NCBI GenBank assembly: GCA_051453625.1
Contig: JBOZIK010000001.1
Location: 274,363,736 to 274,427,735 of the forward strand
Direction: 5' to 3'
Source of the DNA: Welwitschia mirabilis
Lineage: Eukaryota > Gnetophyta > Gnetopsida > Welwitschiales
Length of the DNA: 64,000 nt
Below the pieces are notes generated by a model that saw only the letters and a program-made list of their open reading frames with translations, was not told where the DNA came from and did not search any database. Positions 49,140 to 59,779 of this stretch are shown piece after piece; within the stretch, counting starts at the first letter, position 1; each line of letters starts with the position of its first letter. Made by a program: the position numbers and the translations under genes.

Positions 49140-51250
49140 TCTTTGGATTAGCCTGCACAAGATGTTGTATCATACTTTTTGGCCTTTTGGCACTGTTAAC
49201 ATAATATCTGGTGTTGAATTTAAATGGACAATTAAACTGACAATGCCCACATTTATATTAATAATAATAGATAATATTATTAATATAAGCTATATGCTCA
49301 TGCCTTTAACTTGTAGTTCCATTTGTTGAATAAAGATGTTAAAATACTAGTGAAGGCTTCATTATGACCTAGGTCAGTTTTATCATTTAGACTTCTACAT
49401 TATCTAAGCATGATGCTTAAGTTCTTCTTTTCTTGAATAAACATCTCATTTATTCTTTTTATGTTAGCAAATTCCCATGTGACATTCTTCAATTCACACA
49501 TTAGCTATTAATCTCAACTTTAAGAGTTGATTTTTCAGTTGATACTATATTGAAAAAACCTTTTTCTTGTTCATATTCTAATTCATCAAAATAAAGAAAT
49601 TTTTTGAATTTAAATCATACCTTTTACAATTCAATAAACTCCTTAGAAATTAAATCATACCTATCTTGAAGTTTCATACCTATTTCACCTTCACTTTTTT
49701 ATTTAGATTTTTTTTCCCTTCTTTATTGTCCTTTTGAATATGTACAATGACCATGTAAGATGAATGGGCTTTTCATTGTTAGATGTCTCTACTTCAATTA
49801 CATCCTCATCATCATTGCATCTTATGAAGAAAGATCTCTTCTTCTTAGGTTCTTTCTTTTGCGCTTTTTCTTACAATATGTTAGAGTTAGAATATTCTAA
49901 GGCTATGTGTTCTTATCCTCCATAAACCCAACATTATTACTTGAAAATATTAGTCCTAAAAGAAAATGAAGAGCTACTAGAATTTTTACCTTTGGACTTA
50001 CTTCTTTCTTGAAATCCAGATGGTTTTTGGTATTCCTTCTTTCTATTTTTCTTTCATAAAAAAAGTTGTTTGACTTCCCTTGTGGTNNNNNNNNNNNNNN
50101 NNNNNNNNNNNNNNNNNNNNNNNNNNNNNNNNNNNNNNNNNNNNNNNNNNNNNNNNNNNNNNNNNNNNNNNNNNNNNNNNNNNNNNGAAAGATCTCTTCT
50201 TCTTAGGTTCTTTCTTTTGCGCTTTTTTTGTAATCTGTTAGAGTTAGAATATTCTAAGGTTATGTGTCCTTATCCTCCAGAAATCCAACATTATCACTTG
50301 AAAATATTAGTCCTAAAAGAAAATGAAGAGCTACTAGAAGTTTTACCTTTGGACTTACTTCTCAGTTGAAACCCAGATGGTTTTGAGTATTCCTTATTTC
50401 TATTTTTCTTTCATAAAAAAATTTGTTTAACTCACTTTTTATAAGAGAAAGTTCCTTTTCCACATCATCTTCAGAGTTATCTCCACATGACACTTCTTTT
50501 GTTTTAACTTTAAAAGTTTTTCTTAGGTTTTCACTAATTTTAAGAGCAATAGGATTCTCCTTTAAAGCACTGTCTTGAATAAGATTCATCTCATAAAATG
50601 TTAGAAAACTTTGTAATTCCTTAATCTTCATTGTATTGAAGCCTCATGATTCTTCCATTACTATTGCTTTAGGCCTATATTTTAGAGTTAGGTATCTAAT
50701 AACATTTTGAATTGTCTTCACCTCTATAAGATTTTCACCAATGTCACCTATGGCATTCACTATGTTAGAGACTCTTGTGAAGTATTCATATATTCTCTCT
50801 CCATTGTTTATCTTGAGATTTTCAAACTAATTGATCTAGATAAGAAGCTTTAATTGCTTAACGATGGAGGTTCCTTCATATGTTTCCACTATAACGCTCA
50901 ATATCTCTTGTATAGTTTTGCATTCATCTATTCTAATCAATTCCTACATTGTAACGCTTGAGTAGAGAACATTCTTGGCTTTTGAGTTGTACATGATGGT
51001 TGCCTTTTCTTTGTCTTTCTAGTTCCTCCTTGATTTAATTTATGTGACTGAGTGCCTTCTATCATCTATTGTGGTTTCTATAGATTTCAAATATTCATCT
51101 TCAATGCTTTTTTAAATTTAAAACTCATAAGACTCTAAGTACACTTGCATTCTCATCTTTCAAAAAGCATAGTTAGTCCTACCAAAAGAGTGGAGATTTG
51201 AGGAATAGCACTCCTTTCATAGTTTGCTTAAGGATGTTACTCATTTTTGT
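49140..51250 (-). pseudogene. gag: Copia Gag, element G
   Basis: Decayed Gag downstream of the primer site. The helical domain region (about 50830-50560) reads 'YFTRVSNIVNAIGDIGENLI' and 'NTMKIKELQSFLTFYEMN'. An acidic segment leads to 'KELSLIKSELNKFFYERK' (50631-50362). The zinc knuckle at 49934-49891 has two Cys lost (C-WV-Y-GG-stop-E-H-IALE-Y). The second reading at about 50272-50230 has Ser and Tyr instead. A coiled-coil-like Lys/Glu-rich region follows to the protease. The gap 50087-50186 is followed by repeated sequence. Confidence 0.75.
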
Positions 51251-51259
51251 GAGCATCAA

Positions 51260-51270
51260 ATCTGATACCA
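51260..51270 (-). other. Primer binding site of G, Met tRNA
   Basis: The minus strand reads 'tggtatcagat', two bases after the LTR end at 51273. Confidence 0.85.
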
Positions 51271-51272
51271 CT

Positions 51273-52496
51273 TGAGGATCATTGAACTGAAAGGATAGGG
51301 ATGAATGAGATCTACCAAATAAAATCCCTACTAAAATAAATTAAAACTTATATAATGAAGACCTTACTAGGTTAACTTGGTTTCCTAATCTAGATACATC
51401 CACACAGAGATGATAGCTTCCTTTCATGCCTTTAGATATCCTTAATCTAGGAAACAATGGTTTTGGAGCATCACTAATCTTACATATAATTGAGGTACTC
51501 CTCACAAGGTAGTACTCTCTTCCCCTCAAGGATTTATAATAAACCAAAATAGAAGCATGCTCATAAACACTTACAAAAGCCATACAAGGATTGCTTTACA
51601 ATTTGGAATCCCAAGCAAGGAATCCTAAGAATAATATTAAGTAGTAAACTATAATAAATATATTCAAAAATTTGATAGTCCTATAATTTAAGTGCCAATA
51701 AACAATGATAATAAAAGAAAATAATAAGCTTGAAAGATCTCACTAGATGGAATGCTTGAGTTCTCCTCATTATAGTCACCCACGAGTATTTGAGATTAGA
51801 TTAATGCAATTATTGAAGAGCTAATAATGAAAAAATATATTTATCAAATGATCCTCTTCATCAAGATCATAAAATATTTGTGTGTAATACTAATCATCAA
51901 TAAATGCATGACTTTTTTTCTTTATGCTTTATGCCTTTTATATTTTTTATGTTTTCCTTGTCTTTACCCTAGAGAGATAACCATTTGAAAACATTTAAAC
52001 ATTATGCAATGGCTAAAAACAACTAAGTTTTGGTCATTGAATAGCTATTAATTTTTTAAAATAGAAATGTTTTTCACAGGAGACGTCTGTGTCAAGCAGA
52101 TGGCTTTACACAGAAAGATGTCTTTNNNNNNNNNNGTTAAACTGCTTAAAATATTTTTTCTGTAGCTCTTAGAGATTGTGAATTCACTATATAAAAATTT
52201 TCTAAGTCCCTAGAATGTAGATAATTTATCATAGTACAATTTTGTCTCTGTTACCTCTTTTAGTTCAAAATAGATGTCTTCAAGTCTGCTGATGTCTTTC
52301 AATAGTTGAAGCAATATGGACTCTTTAATTTGTTAGATGTCTTTCATCTGTCTTAGCTTCTTACTTTAGTATAAACATTATTGACATGATAAATATCTTT
52401 CCTTATGAAAAAGTCTAATTCAGTCTAGACATCTTTGATATAGTAGATGTTTTTATCATAAATGTCTTTATATATGCATACATCATCAATTAATTA
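51273..52496 (-). mobile_element. Partial second reading of G 5' LTR
   Basis: Equivalent to the LTR at 52874-54271 but truncated by the gap 52497-52596. It ends TG...CA-wise at 51273 next to the primer site. TATAAAAGG at 51934-51942. Probably the same LTR read twice; a true tandem copy is possible. Confidence 0.75.
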
Positions 52497-52596
52497 NNNN
52501 NNNNNNNNNNNNNNNNNNNNNNNNNNNNNNNNNNNNNNNNNNNNNNNNNNNNNNNNNNNNNNNNNNNNNNNNNNNNNNNNNNNNNNNNNNNNNNNN

Positions 52597-52860
52597 TGAT
52601 GATTGCCTTTTCTTTGTCTTCCTAGTTCCTTCTTAATTTAATTTATGTGATGGAGTCTCTTCAATCATCTATTGTGGTTTTTGCAGATTTCGAATATCCA
52701 TCTTCAATGTTTTTTAAATTTGAAACTCATAAGACTCTAAGTACATTCACTTTCTTATCTTCCAAAAAGCATAGTTAGTCCTACCAAAAGAGTGAAGGTT
52801 TAAGGAATAGCACTTCTTTCATAGTTTGGTCAAGGATTTACTCATTTTTTTGAGTATCAA
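52597..52860 (-). pseudogene. gag: Repeated start of G Gag
   Basis: Matches about 50993-51259 (start of internal region and Gag N-terminus) with a few differences. It stops at the gap 52497-52596. Confidence 0.7.
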
Positions 52861-52871
52861 ATCTGATACCA
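52861..52871 (-). other. Primer binding site of G, second reading
   Basis: The minus strand reads 'tggtatcagat', identical to 51260-51270. Confidence 0.85.
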
Positions 52872-53534
52872 CTTAAGGATCATTGAACTCAAAGACTAGG
52901 AGTGAACGAGATCTACCAAATAAAATCCCTACTAAAATAAATTAAAACTTATACAATAAATACCTTACTAGGTTAATTTGGTTCCCCAAACTAGATACAT
53001 TCACATAGAGATGGTAGCTTCCTTTCATGTCTTTAGGTATCCTTAACCTAGGAAACAATGTTTTTGAAGCATCACCAATCTTACATATAATTGAGGTACT
53101 CCTCATAAGGTAGCACTCTCTTCCCCTTAGGGATTTACAATAAACCAAAATAGAAGTGTGCTCATAAGCACTTACAAAAGTCATACAAGAGTTGCTTTAC
53201 AATTTGGAATCCTAAGCAAGGAATCCTAAGAATAATATTAAGTAATGAACTATAATAAATATATTTAAAAATCTGATAGTCCTATAATTTAAGTGCTAAT
53301 AAACAATGATAATAAAAGAAAATGACAATACTGAAAGATCTCATTGGATGGAATGCTTGATTTCTCCTCATTGTAGCCACCCACAAGTATTTAAGATTAG
53401 AATAATGTAATTAAGAAAGAGCTAATGATTAAAAAATATATTTATCAAATGATCCTCTTCATCAAGATCATAAAATATTTGTGTGTAATACCAATCATCG
53501 GTAAATGCATGACTCTTTTTCTTTATACTTTATG

Positions 53535-53543
53535 CCTTTTATA
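53535..53543 (-). promoter_or_regulatory. TATA box of G 5' LTR
   Basis: TATAAAAGG on the minus strand, 728 bases into the LTR; conserved in the other two G LTR readings. Confidence 0.75.
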
Positions 53544-53689
53544 TTTTTAATGTTTTCCTTGTCTTTACCCTAGAAATATAACCATTTAAAAATATTTAAA
53601 CATTATGAAATTGCTAAAAATAGCTAAGTTTTAGTCATTCAATAGCTATTAATTTTTTAAAATAGAAATGTTTTTCATAGGAGACGTTT

Positions 53690-54095
53690 GTATCAGGTAG
53701 ATGTCTTTACCTTGAAAGATATCTTTGGTAAAACTTCTCAAAATTTAATAAAACCTAAACTATTTTATCTCTTTCTCTTAAGGATTGTGAATTCACTATA
53801 TAAAAAGTGTCTAATTCCCTAGAATGTAGATAATTCATCATAGTACAATTTTGTCTCTATTACCTCTTTTAGTTCAAAACAGATGTCTTCAAGTCTGTAG
53901 ATGTATTTCAATAGTTGAAGCAATATGGATTCTTTAATTTGTTAGATATCTTTCATTTGTCTTAGCTTCTTGCTTTATTATAGACATTATTAACATGATA
54001 GATGTCCTTTCTTGTGACGAAGTCTAATTCAGTCTAGACATCTTTGATATAGTAGATGTTTTATCTTCGATGTCTTTATATATGCAGACATCATC
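53690..54095 (-). promoter_or_regulatory. AGATGTCT motif array in U3 of G LTR
   Basis: About ten copies of AGATGTCTTT or close variants in both orientations within 400 bp, starting about 150 bp upstream of the TATA box. The same cluster is at 52080-52490 and, less complete, at 15070-15430. The position suggests an enhancer-like array; no binding protein is known to me. Confidence 0.5.
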
Positions 54096-54271
54096 AATTA
54101 ATTATGTTTGTCCTTTATAAATTCTAAGTTGAAGCTTCTATGTACTTTGAACTTTGAGGTTTAAATGGCTTGATTCTATTTGCACTTTAGTATTCTCCAA
54201 TTTTTCCTATCTACTTATTAGACACATCATACTTGATAATTAAAATCATCAAAACTAGGATTTTATCAACA

Positions 54272-54276
54272 ATCAT
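54272..54276. repeat. Target site duplication of element G, right copy
   Basis: 'atcat', identical to 14194-14198. Confidence 0.85.
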
Positions 54277-56250
54277 CTATGGTGATTGCTAGTTAGTCCA
54301 CACATGTCTGAACCATTTATTCACTCTTAACCAAGTGCACAGAAAGTTGCAAATGCTGAGTCTCAAATGTCACCAATAAAGAAGCATGCATCTTAGATTT
54401 ATTCTCAAAAAGGTGTAGATTCTTCGCTTCATTTTGCAACAATGAAAACAAAAAAGGAATCAATAGAATAAGGAAAACGAGAGATTTAATACATAAAAAA
54501 TGAAAATGACATCACCTAGAGCATGTAGATAGTATCATTTGTAGTTTATTGCTATTCTATTTTATGATAAGTCATGCAGTAAAAAGATTCCAATATGTCT
54601 ATGAAATTGTAAAAATCTACCTTTGTGGCCATTCCTGCTAAGGAGTACAATTAGGAGTAAAATAACCCCTATGACTTCACTCATAGTCATGAGGAAAATA
54701 GTATCACAAAAGGAATGAAATAAATAAACATCATCCAAACATAAAGATAACTTACCTGACTATGAAGCATATCTTGAAGAACCTAAAACTTCCCAATCTA
54801 GTCCAAAAATTCCTTGACCTATGTAAGAAGAGCCTCCATAATTAAAAGCATGTGATCTATTTGATACATGACTTGACCTGCCTCATTGACAATGCTTTTA
54901 AGTATAGGAAAAGGATAAAGAAAATACGGTGGATCTTATCCGATAATTAGCAAATCCTATAATACACAAGAAGGAAAATAGGAGGTGAAATAAGACATGT
55001 CCCCCCTGAGACAACGAATGATAAAAATCAAAAGATAATCATTAAGATCAATTTCTAAGTACAAAAATAATCATGAGAAGTTAGAAGGAAAGAAGAATAT
55101 GGAACCACTCACTGCAATGACTTGTTTCCTTAGCCATTTCAAATATTCTAAAGCATGCAAGAGGGTAAACTCNNNNNNNNNNNNNNNNNNNNNNNNNNNN
55201 NNNNNNNNNNNNNNNNNNNNNNNNNNNNNNNNNNNNNNNNNNNNNNNNNNNNNNNNNNNNNNNNNNNNNNNNATTTTTCCTATCTACTCATTAGACACAT
55301 CATATTTGATAATTAAAATCATCAAAACTAGAATTTTATCAATAATCATCTATGGTGACTGCTAGTTAGTTCACACATGCCTGAACCATTTATTCATTCT
55401 TAATCAAGTGCACAGAAAGTTGGACATTCTAAGCCTCAAAAGTTACCAATCAAGAAGCATGCATCTTATATTTTTTCTCAAAAGGTATAGGTTCTCCACT
55501 TTATTTTGCAACAATGAAAACAAAAAATGGATTAATAGAATAAGTAAAATAAGGGATTTAATACATAAAAAATAAAAAGGACATTACCTAGAGCATGTAG
55601 ATAGCATCAGTTATAGTTTCTTGCTACTCTATTTCATGATAAGTTATGTAGTAAAAAGATTCTAGTATGTTTATAAAATCGTAAAAATCTATGTTTGTGA
55701 CCATTCCTGCTAAGGAGTATAATGAGGAGTAAAATGACCCCTATGACTTCACTCATAGTCATGAGAAAAATTAGTATCATGAAAGTAATGAAATAAATAA
55801 ACATCATTTAAACATAAAGATGAGTTACCTGAGTATGAAGCTTATCTTGAAGAACTTAGAACTTCCCAATCTAATCTAGAAATTCCTTGACCTATGTAAG
55901 AAGAGCCTCTATAATTAAAATCATGTGATCTATTTGATACATAACCTGGACTACCTCATTGATAATGCTTTTAAATACAAGGGAAGGATAAAGAAAATAC
56001 ATTAGAGCTTGTTCCATAATTAGCAGATCCTATGATACACAAGAAGGAAAATAGGAGGTGAAATAAGACATGTCCCCCTTAAGACGAAAAATTATTAAAA
56101 TCAAAAGATAATCATTAAGATTAATGTATAAATGTAAAAATAATCATTAGAACCTAGAATAAAATAAGAATATTATACCACTCATTGTAATGACTTACTT
56201 CCTTATCTATTTCAAATATTCCAAAGCATGCAAGAGTGTAAAATCCATCT
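54277..56250 (-). pseudogene. Unknown minus-strand ORF, middle part (read twice)
   Basis: Family not recognised. The minus strand encodes 'NEAGQVMYQIDHMLLIMEAL', 'VKEFLD' and 'VLQDMLHSQ' (about 54900-54767) before 'CAG|GTAAGT', a perfect splice donor. Later comes 'LLQNEAKNLHLFENKSKMHA' then 'SLLVTFETQHLQLSVHLVKS' (54450-54310), running into the edge of element G in frame. Stops are mainly at former Gln codons. The block looks like two or more exons with coiled-coil character. 55273-56250 repeats 54208-55172 around the gap 55173-55272. Confidence 0.5.
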
Positions 56251-56379
56251 CTTTCTGATGTAGAACAGGTAGAGTCTCTAAACCCTATAAAATGAAAATT
56301 TTAAAGTACTAACCCTTAGTTAACTAAAAATAAATAAGCCAAAAAGCAATTAATGATAAATCAATAAAGATTAATAATG

Positions 56380-57300
56380 CACCCTGTGAGTACAAGTTCG
56401 GTGATGAAAGCTGAGGAGTGGGTCCTCTTCAATTCCCTCATAATGGATTAACTACACCTCTCCTTATTCTTATGATGGCATAAGAAGTCCTATGAACTAG
56501 AAGAAGTAGCTTTATTCATATATACATCATCAATAAACAAATGACCAACTAATGTCTTATTATCATTAAAAGCATAAGCAACTAAAACTCCTACCTTAGA
56601 AAATATAGAAAAAGTACCCTCAGAAGAATCCTCAAAATCATATGAACTTGAACCTTCTCCATTTAATGCGTTAGAAGAGCATTAGTAAAGTAATAATCAA
56701 TAGGGGTATATTTTCTAAGAGTAGAAAGAAGGAAGAATTAACTAGCCAAGAAGAAAATGGTTGCAAACTCCCCATCCCAATTCTTACAAAATATATTCCT
56801 AAAAGAACATATTTATAAAAGAATTTCCCCCTATTTATACCTCTTTTAAGTCAAATAATTTAGGCTAATCTAGAAGAGTAGATAATAGAGGCCCAATAAG
56901 AGGAGATATCCCTAATAACAAATAAGGTAAAACATATGGCATAATAAGCATTTCATTGTATTAATCATGAAAGAATTCGTAGCAAAAAACTGACTACCTG
57001 TAGGTAGCATAATAAAAGTTATAAAGTTAGTAGTACCCATATCATAGCTATGTGTATCTATCTCCCTTACACGAAAAAAAAGGAGGAAAAAAGATCATTT
57101 AGTTGATCAGCTAAGAAATCCCTAAAATTGGAATTTAAGTAAGTCTCCTTAAAGGGAATGCTTCTTCCCTCTATCAAACTAAAGGTCAAGTGAATATTCT
57201 TCCTTGAGACGATAATGGGGCCATGTGTAGGATGCATAATGGTATTATTTTGAAGATCAAAGTAAGCATATAAGGAATCTAAAATATGCAAGATGGTAGG
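56380..57300 (-). pseudogene. Unknown minus-strand ORF, N-terminal part, first reading
   Basis: The open block 57291-57067 reads 'LDSLYAYFDLQNNTIMHPTH', 'GPIIVSRKNIHLTFSLIEGR', 'RDFLADQLNDLF'. After a frameshift it continues 'DTHSYDMGTTNFITFIMLPT', then 'GSSSYDFEDSSEGTFSIFSK', 'VGVLVAYAFNDNKTLVGHLF' (about 56660-56550) and 'RELKRTHSSAFITELVLT'. The composition is clearly protein-like and the second reading keeps the same residues. It lies antisense to the gypsy LTR and gag to the right. Confidence 0.55.
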
Positions 57301-57410
57301 ATGTTAAAGGCAGAAGAAATAAAAACTACAAAGATCAATTAAGTTTGAAGAAAACACCCAATAAAAACCTATTTGGAAATTCCTCTCTTAAATCTCTAAT
57401 CTAGTGAAAG

Positions 57411-57632
57411 TTAACATCCCACTTAATCACTAGGAATTTAAAGTTACACTTGTCTATTAGAAAATCTAACATTGCANNNNNNNNNNGAAGTCTAATGTCT
57501 CACATGGTTACCAAAAATGCTAATGTTTCACTTGGTTACCAAATGTCTAATGCCACACTTGGTCATCAAAATTTTAATGTATACTTGGACATTAGAAAAC
57601 CCAATGTTACACTTGCCTCATTCAAAGTTTAA
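57411..57632 (+). repeat. 28-bp minisatellite, shortened reading
   Basis: About eight units of 'tctaatgtcacacttggtcattagaaag' type, with 10 N at 57477-57486 where the second reading has 11 bases. It joins the unknown ORF region directly, lacking about 1.1 kb (including the polypurine tract) present at 59440-60562. Confidence 0.8.
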
Positions 57633-58221
57633 CATCATAGTTATTGCCTGTCTGATAGTTACAACAGTTAGGATACTTATGTAAGTTAGCCAACCAATCC
57701 AATAGTTTCTAAATATTAACTAAGCATACCAGTAGTTACAAAAATGACCTTTGAAAAGCAAACCTATTTAAATGCTATTTCAACCCTCTAGAAGGGAGTA
57801 ATGGAACATAAGATATGCAAAACACATTATAGGGTAATGAAGCAAAGGGCAAATTCTCACATAGAACCATAGAAAATCAACTAAATGAGGTTTACTTTTA
57901 GAACCAAGAGCTCTATAGTAAAATGGACTTACTCCTCTCATGTATAAAATAATCTAGTTAGCTAATGAAATAGGATTTGTGAATACCATTAGAATAACTT
58001 TCTACTTCCAAATAAAATTTCCCAACTAGACAACTTGATCTTTAAAGCTTGCAAATTAAGCTTTTAAACACAGAAGCAAATCTTCAAGCCTTTCTATCAA
58101 ATAGATCAAACAAATCAATACTAGAAGAATGAGAGAAACAAAATAGCAAAAATGATCTGTCTACAAATTTACAAAGGAGAAGTAAAAACTTATGAGGAAG
58201 TTATGTCCTTGCTCAAACAAA
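57633..58221 (+). mobile_element. Gypsy LTR end and Gag start, first reading
   Basis: Equivalent to 60788-61380: 'tatttaaatg' TATA-like box, LTR end region, and the first Gag codons ('MICLQIYKGEVKT', 'EEVMSLLKQ' at 58152-58221) up to the gap 58222-58321. Confidence 0.65.
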
Positions 58222-58329
58222 NNNNNNNNNNNNNNNNNNNNNNNNNNNNNNNNNNNNNNNNNNNNNNNNNNNNNNNNNNNNNNNNNNNNNNNNNNNNNNN
58301 NNNNNNNNNNNNNNNNNNNNNAGGTAGAG

Positions 58330-59345
58330 TCTCTGAACCCTATAAAATAAAAATTTAAAAGTACTAATACTTGGTTAACTAAAAATAAACAAGCCAAAAA
58401 GGAATTAATGATGAATCAATATAGATCAATAATGCACCTTGTGAGTATAAGTTCGATGATGAAAGCTAAGGGGCGGGTCCTCTTCAATTCCCTCATAATG
58501 AATTAGCTACGTCACTCCTTATTCTTATGATGGCATGAGAAGTCTTATGNNNNNNNNNNCCATCTAATTTCTCATTATCATTAAAAGCATAAGCAACTAA
58601 AGCTCCTACCTTAGAAAATACAGAAAAAGTACCCTCGGTAGAATCCTCAAAATCATACGAACTTGAAGCTTCTTCATCCAATGCATTAGAAGAGCATGAG
58701 TAAAGTAAGAATCACTAGGGGTATATTTTCTAATAATAGAAAAAAGAAAGAATCAACTAGAGAAGAATAAAATGGTTTCAAACTCCCAAGCCCAATGCTT
58801 ATAAAATATAGTCCTAAAAGAACATATTCATAAAAGAAATTTCCCCTACTTCTACCTCTTTTAAGTTAAATAATTTAGGCTAATGTAGAAGAGCAAATAA
58901 TAGAGGCCCAATAAGAGGAGACACCTCTAACAACAAAGAAGGTCAAACATATGGCATAATAAGGGTTTTACTAGATCAATCATGAAAGAATGCTTAGCAA
59001 GAAACTGACTACTCATAGGTAGCATAATAAGAGTTATAAAGTTAGTAGTACCCACATAATATCTATGTGTATCTATCTCCCTTACATCTAAAAAAATAAA
59101 AATAAAAATATCATCTAGTTAATTAGCTAAGAAATCCGTAAAATTGGAATTTGAGTAAGTCTTCTTAAAGGGAATGCTTCTTTCCTCTCTCAAACCAAAG
59201 GTTAAGTGAATATTATTCTTTGAGATGATAATGGGGCCATGTGTAGGATGCATAATGGTATTATTTTAAAGATCAAAGTAAGCATATAAGGAGTCTAAAA
59301 TATGCAAGATCGTAGGATGTTAAAGGCAGAAGAAATGAAAACTAT
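58330..59345 (-). pseudogene. Unknown minus-strand ORF, N-terminal part, second reading
   Basis: Repeats 56268-57300 after the gap. It reads 'NNTIMHPTHGPIIISKNNIH', 'REIDTHRYYVGTTNF', 'MDEEASSSYDFEDSTEGTFS' and 'VFSKVGALVAYAFNDNEKL' (58681-58560). 10 N at 58550-58559 stand for about 60 bases present in the first reading. Two independent readings with the same preserved peptides support a real ancestral ORF. Confidence 0.55.
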
Positions 59346-59528
59346 AGAGATCAATTAAGTTTAAAGAAAACACCCAAGAAAAACCTAATTGGAAAGCCCT
59401 CTCTTAAATCTCTAATCTAGTGGAGTGAACATCAATAGAATTCTAAAAAAGATGAGGAAAAAAGTTTAGGTCATACCTTAAATAATGAAATATGAAGCTA
59501 ATAAAGAAAATATGTAAAGGGAGCTTCT

Positions 59529-59549
59529 AAAAAAAGGGGGGAGGGGAAG
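59529..59549 (+). other. Polypurine tract, gypsy element L
   Basis: 21 purines (a7 g6 a g4 aag) directly before 'tatccctaatg'. Such a run marks the 5' edge of a plus-strand LTR, here with TG changed to TA. Confidence 0.55.
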
Positions 59550-59779
59550 TATCCCTAATGTCAGTTGTAAGAGGAGGAACCCATTAGGAGAAAGGCTACT
59601 AAGAATAATAGAAATGATATTTAAAAGATAAGAGAAAAATAAATAAAATAACAAAGTACCTATTAAAATAAGAGAATAGGATCACTCCACATGTGAAAAT
59701 AACATAGAGAAAAAAAATGTAAAAGCCAATGTTTAATTACAATAAAAAGAGCTAGGGCTAAAATTGGCTCTTTAACTCT

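Larger units (their letters stand above)
14199..54271 (-). mobile_element. Element G: copia retrotransposon with nested insertions
   Basis: Order on the minus strand: 5' LTR (54271-52874, partly repeated at 52496-51273), primer site, gag, protease (48890), then element B inserted, then pre-integrase, integrase, RT and RNase H (26007-20890), an extra ORF (20179-16640), polypurine tract, 3' LTR (16197-14199). The 5-bp target duplication ATCAT is intact on both sides. The two LTRs look only about 80 percent identical by eye, so the insertion is old. Gag layout and the extra downstream ORF suggest the SIRE/Maximus lineage (inference). The 40-kb span is mostly inserted elements and assembly duplication. 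Confidence 0.85.
52874..54271 (-). mobile_element. 5' LTR of element G, complete
   Basis: 1398 bp without a gap, from TGTTGATAAAATCC (54271, minus strand) to '...tcaatgatcctta' at 52874. U3 contains an AGATGTCT array, then TATAAAAGG at 53543-53535. R-U5 contains one 80-bp-repeat-like unit at about 53080-53190. Directly right of it is ATCAT, the target duplication. No polypurine tract precedes it, as expected of a 5' LTR. Confidence 0.85.
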
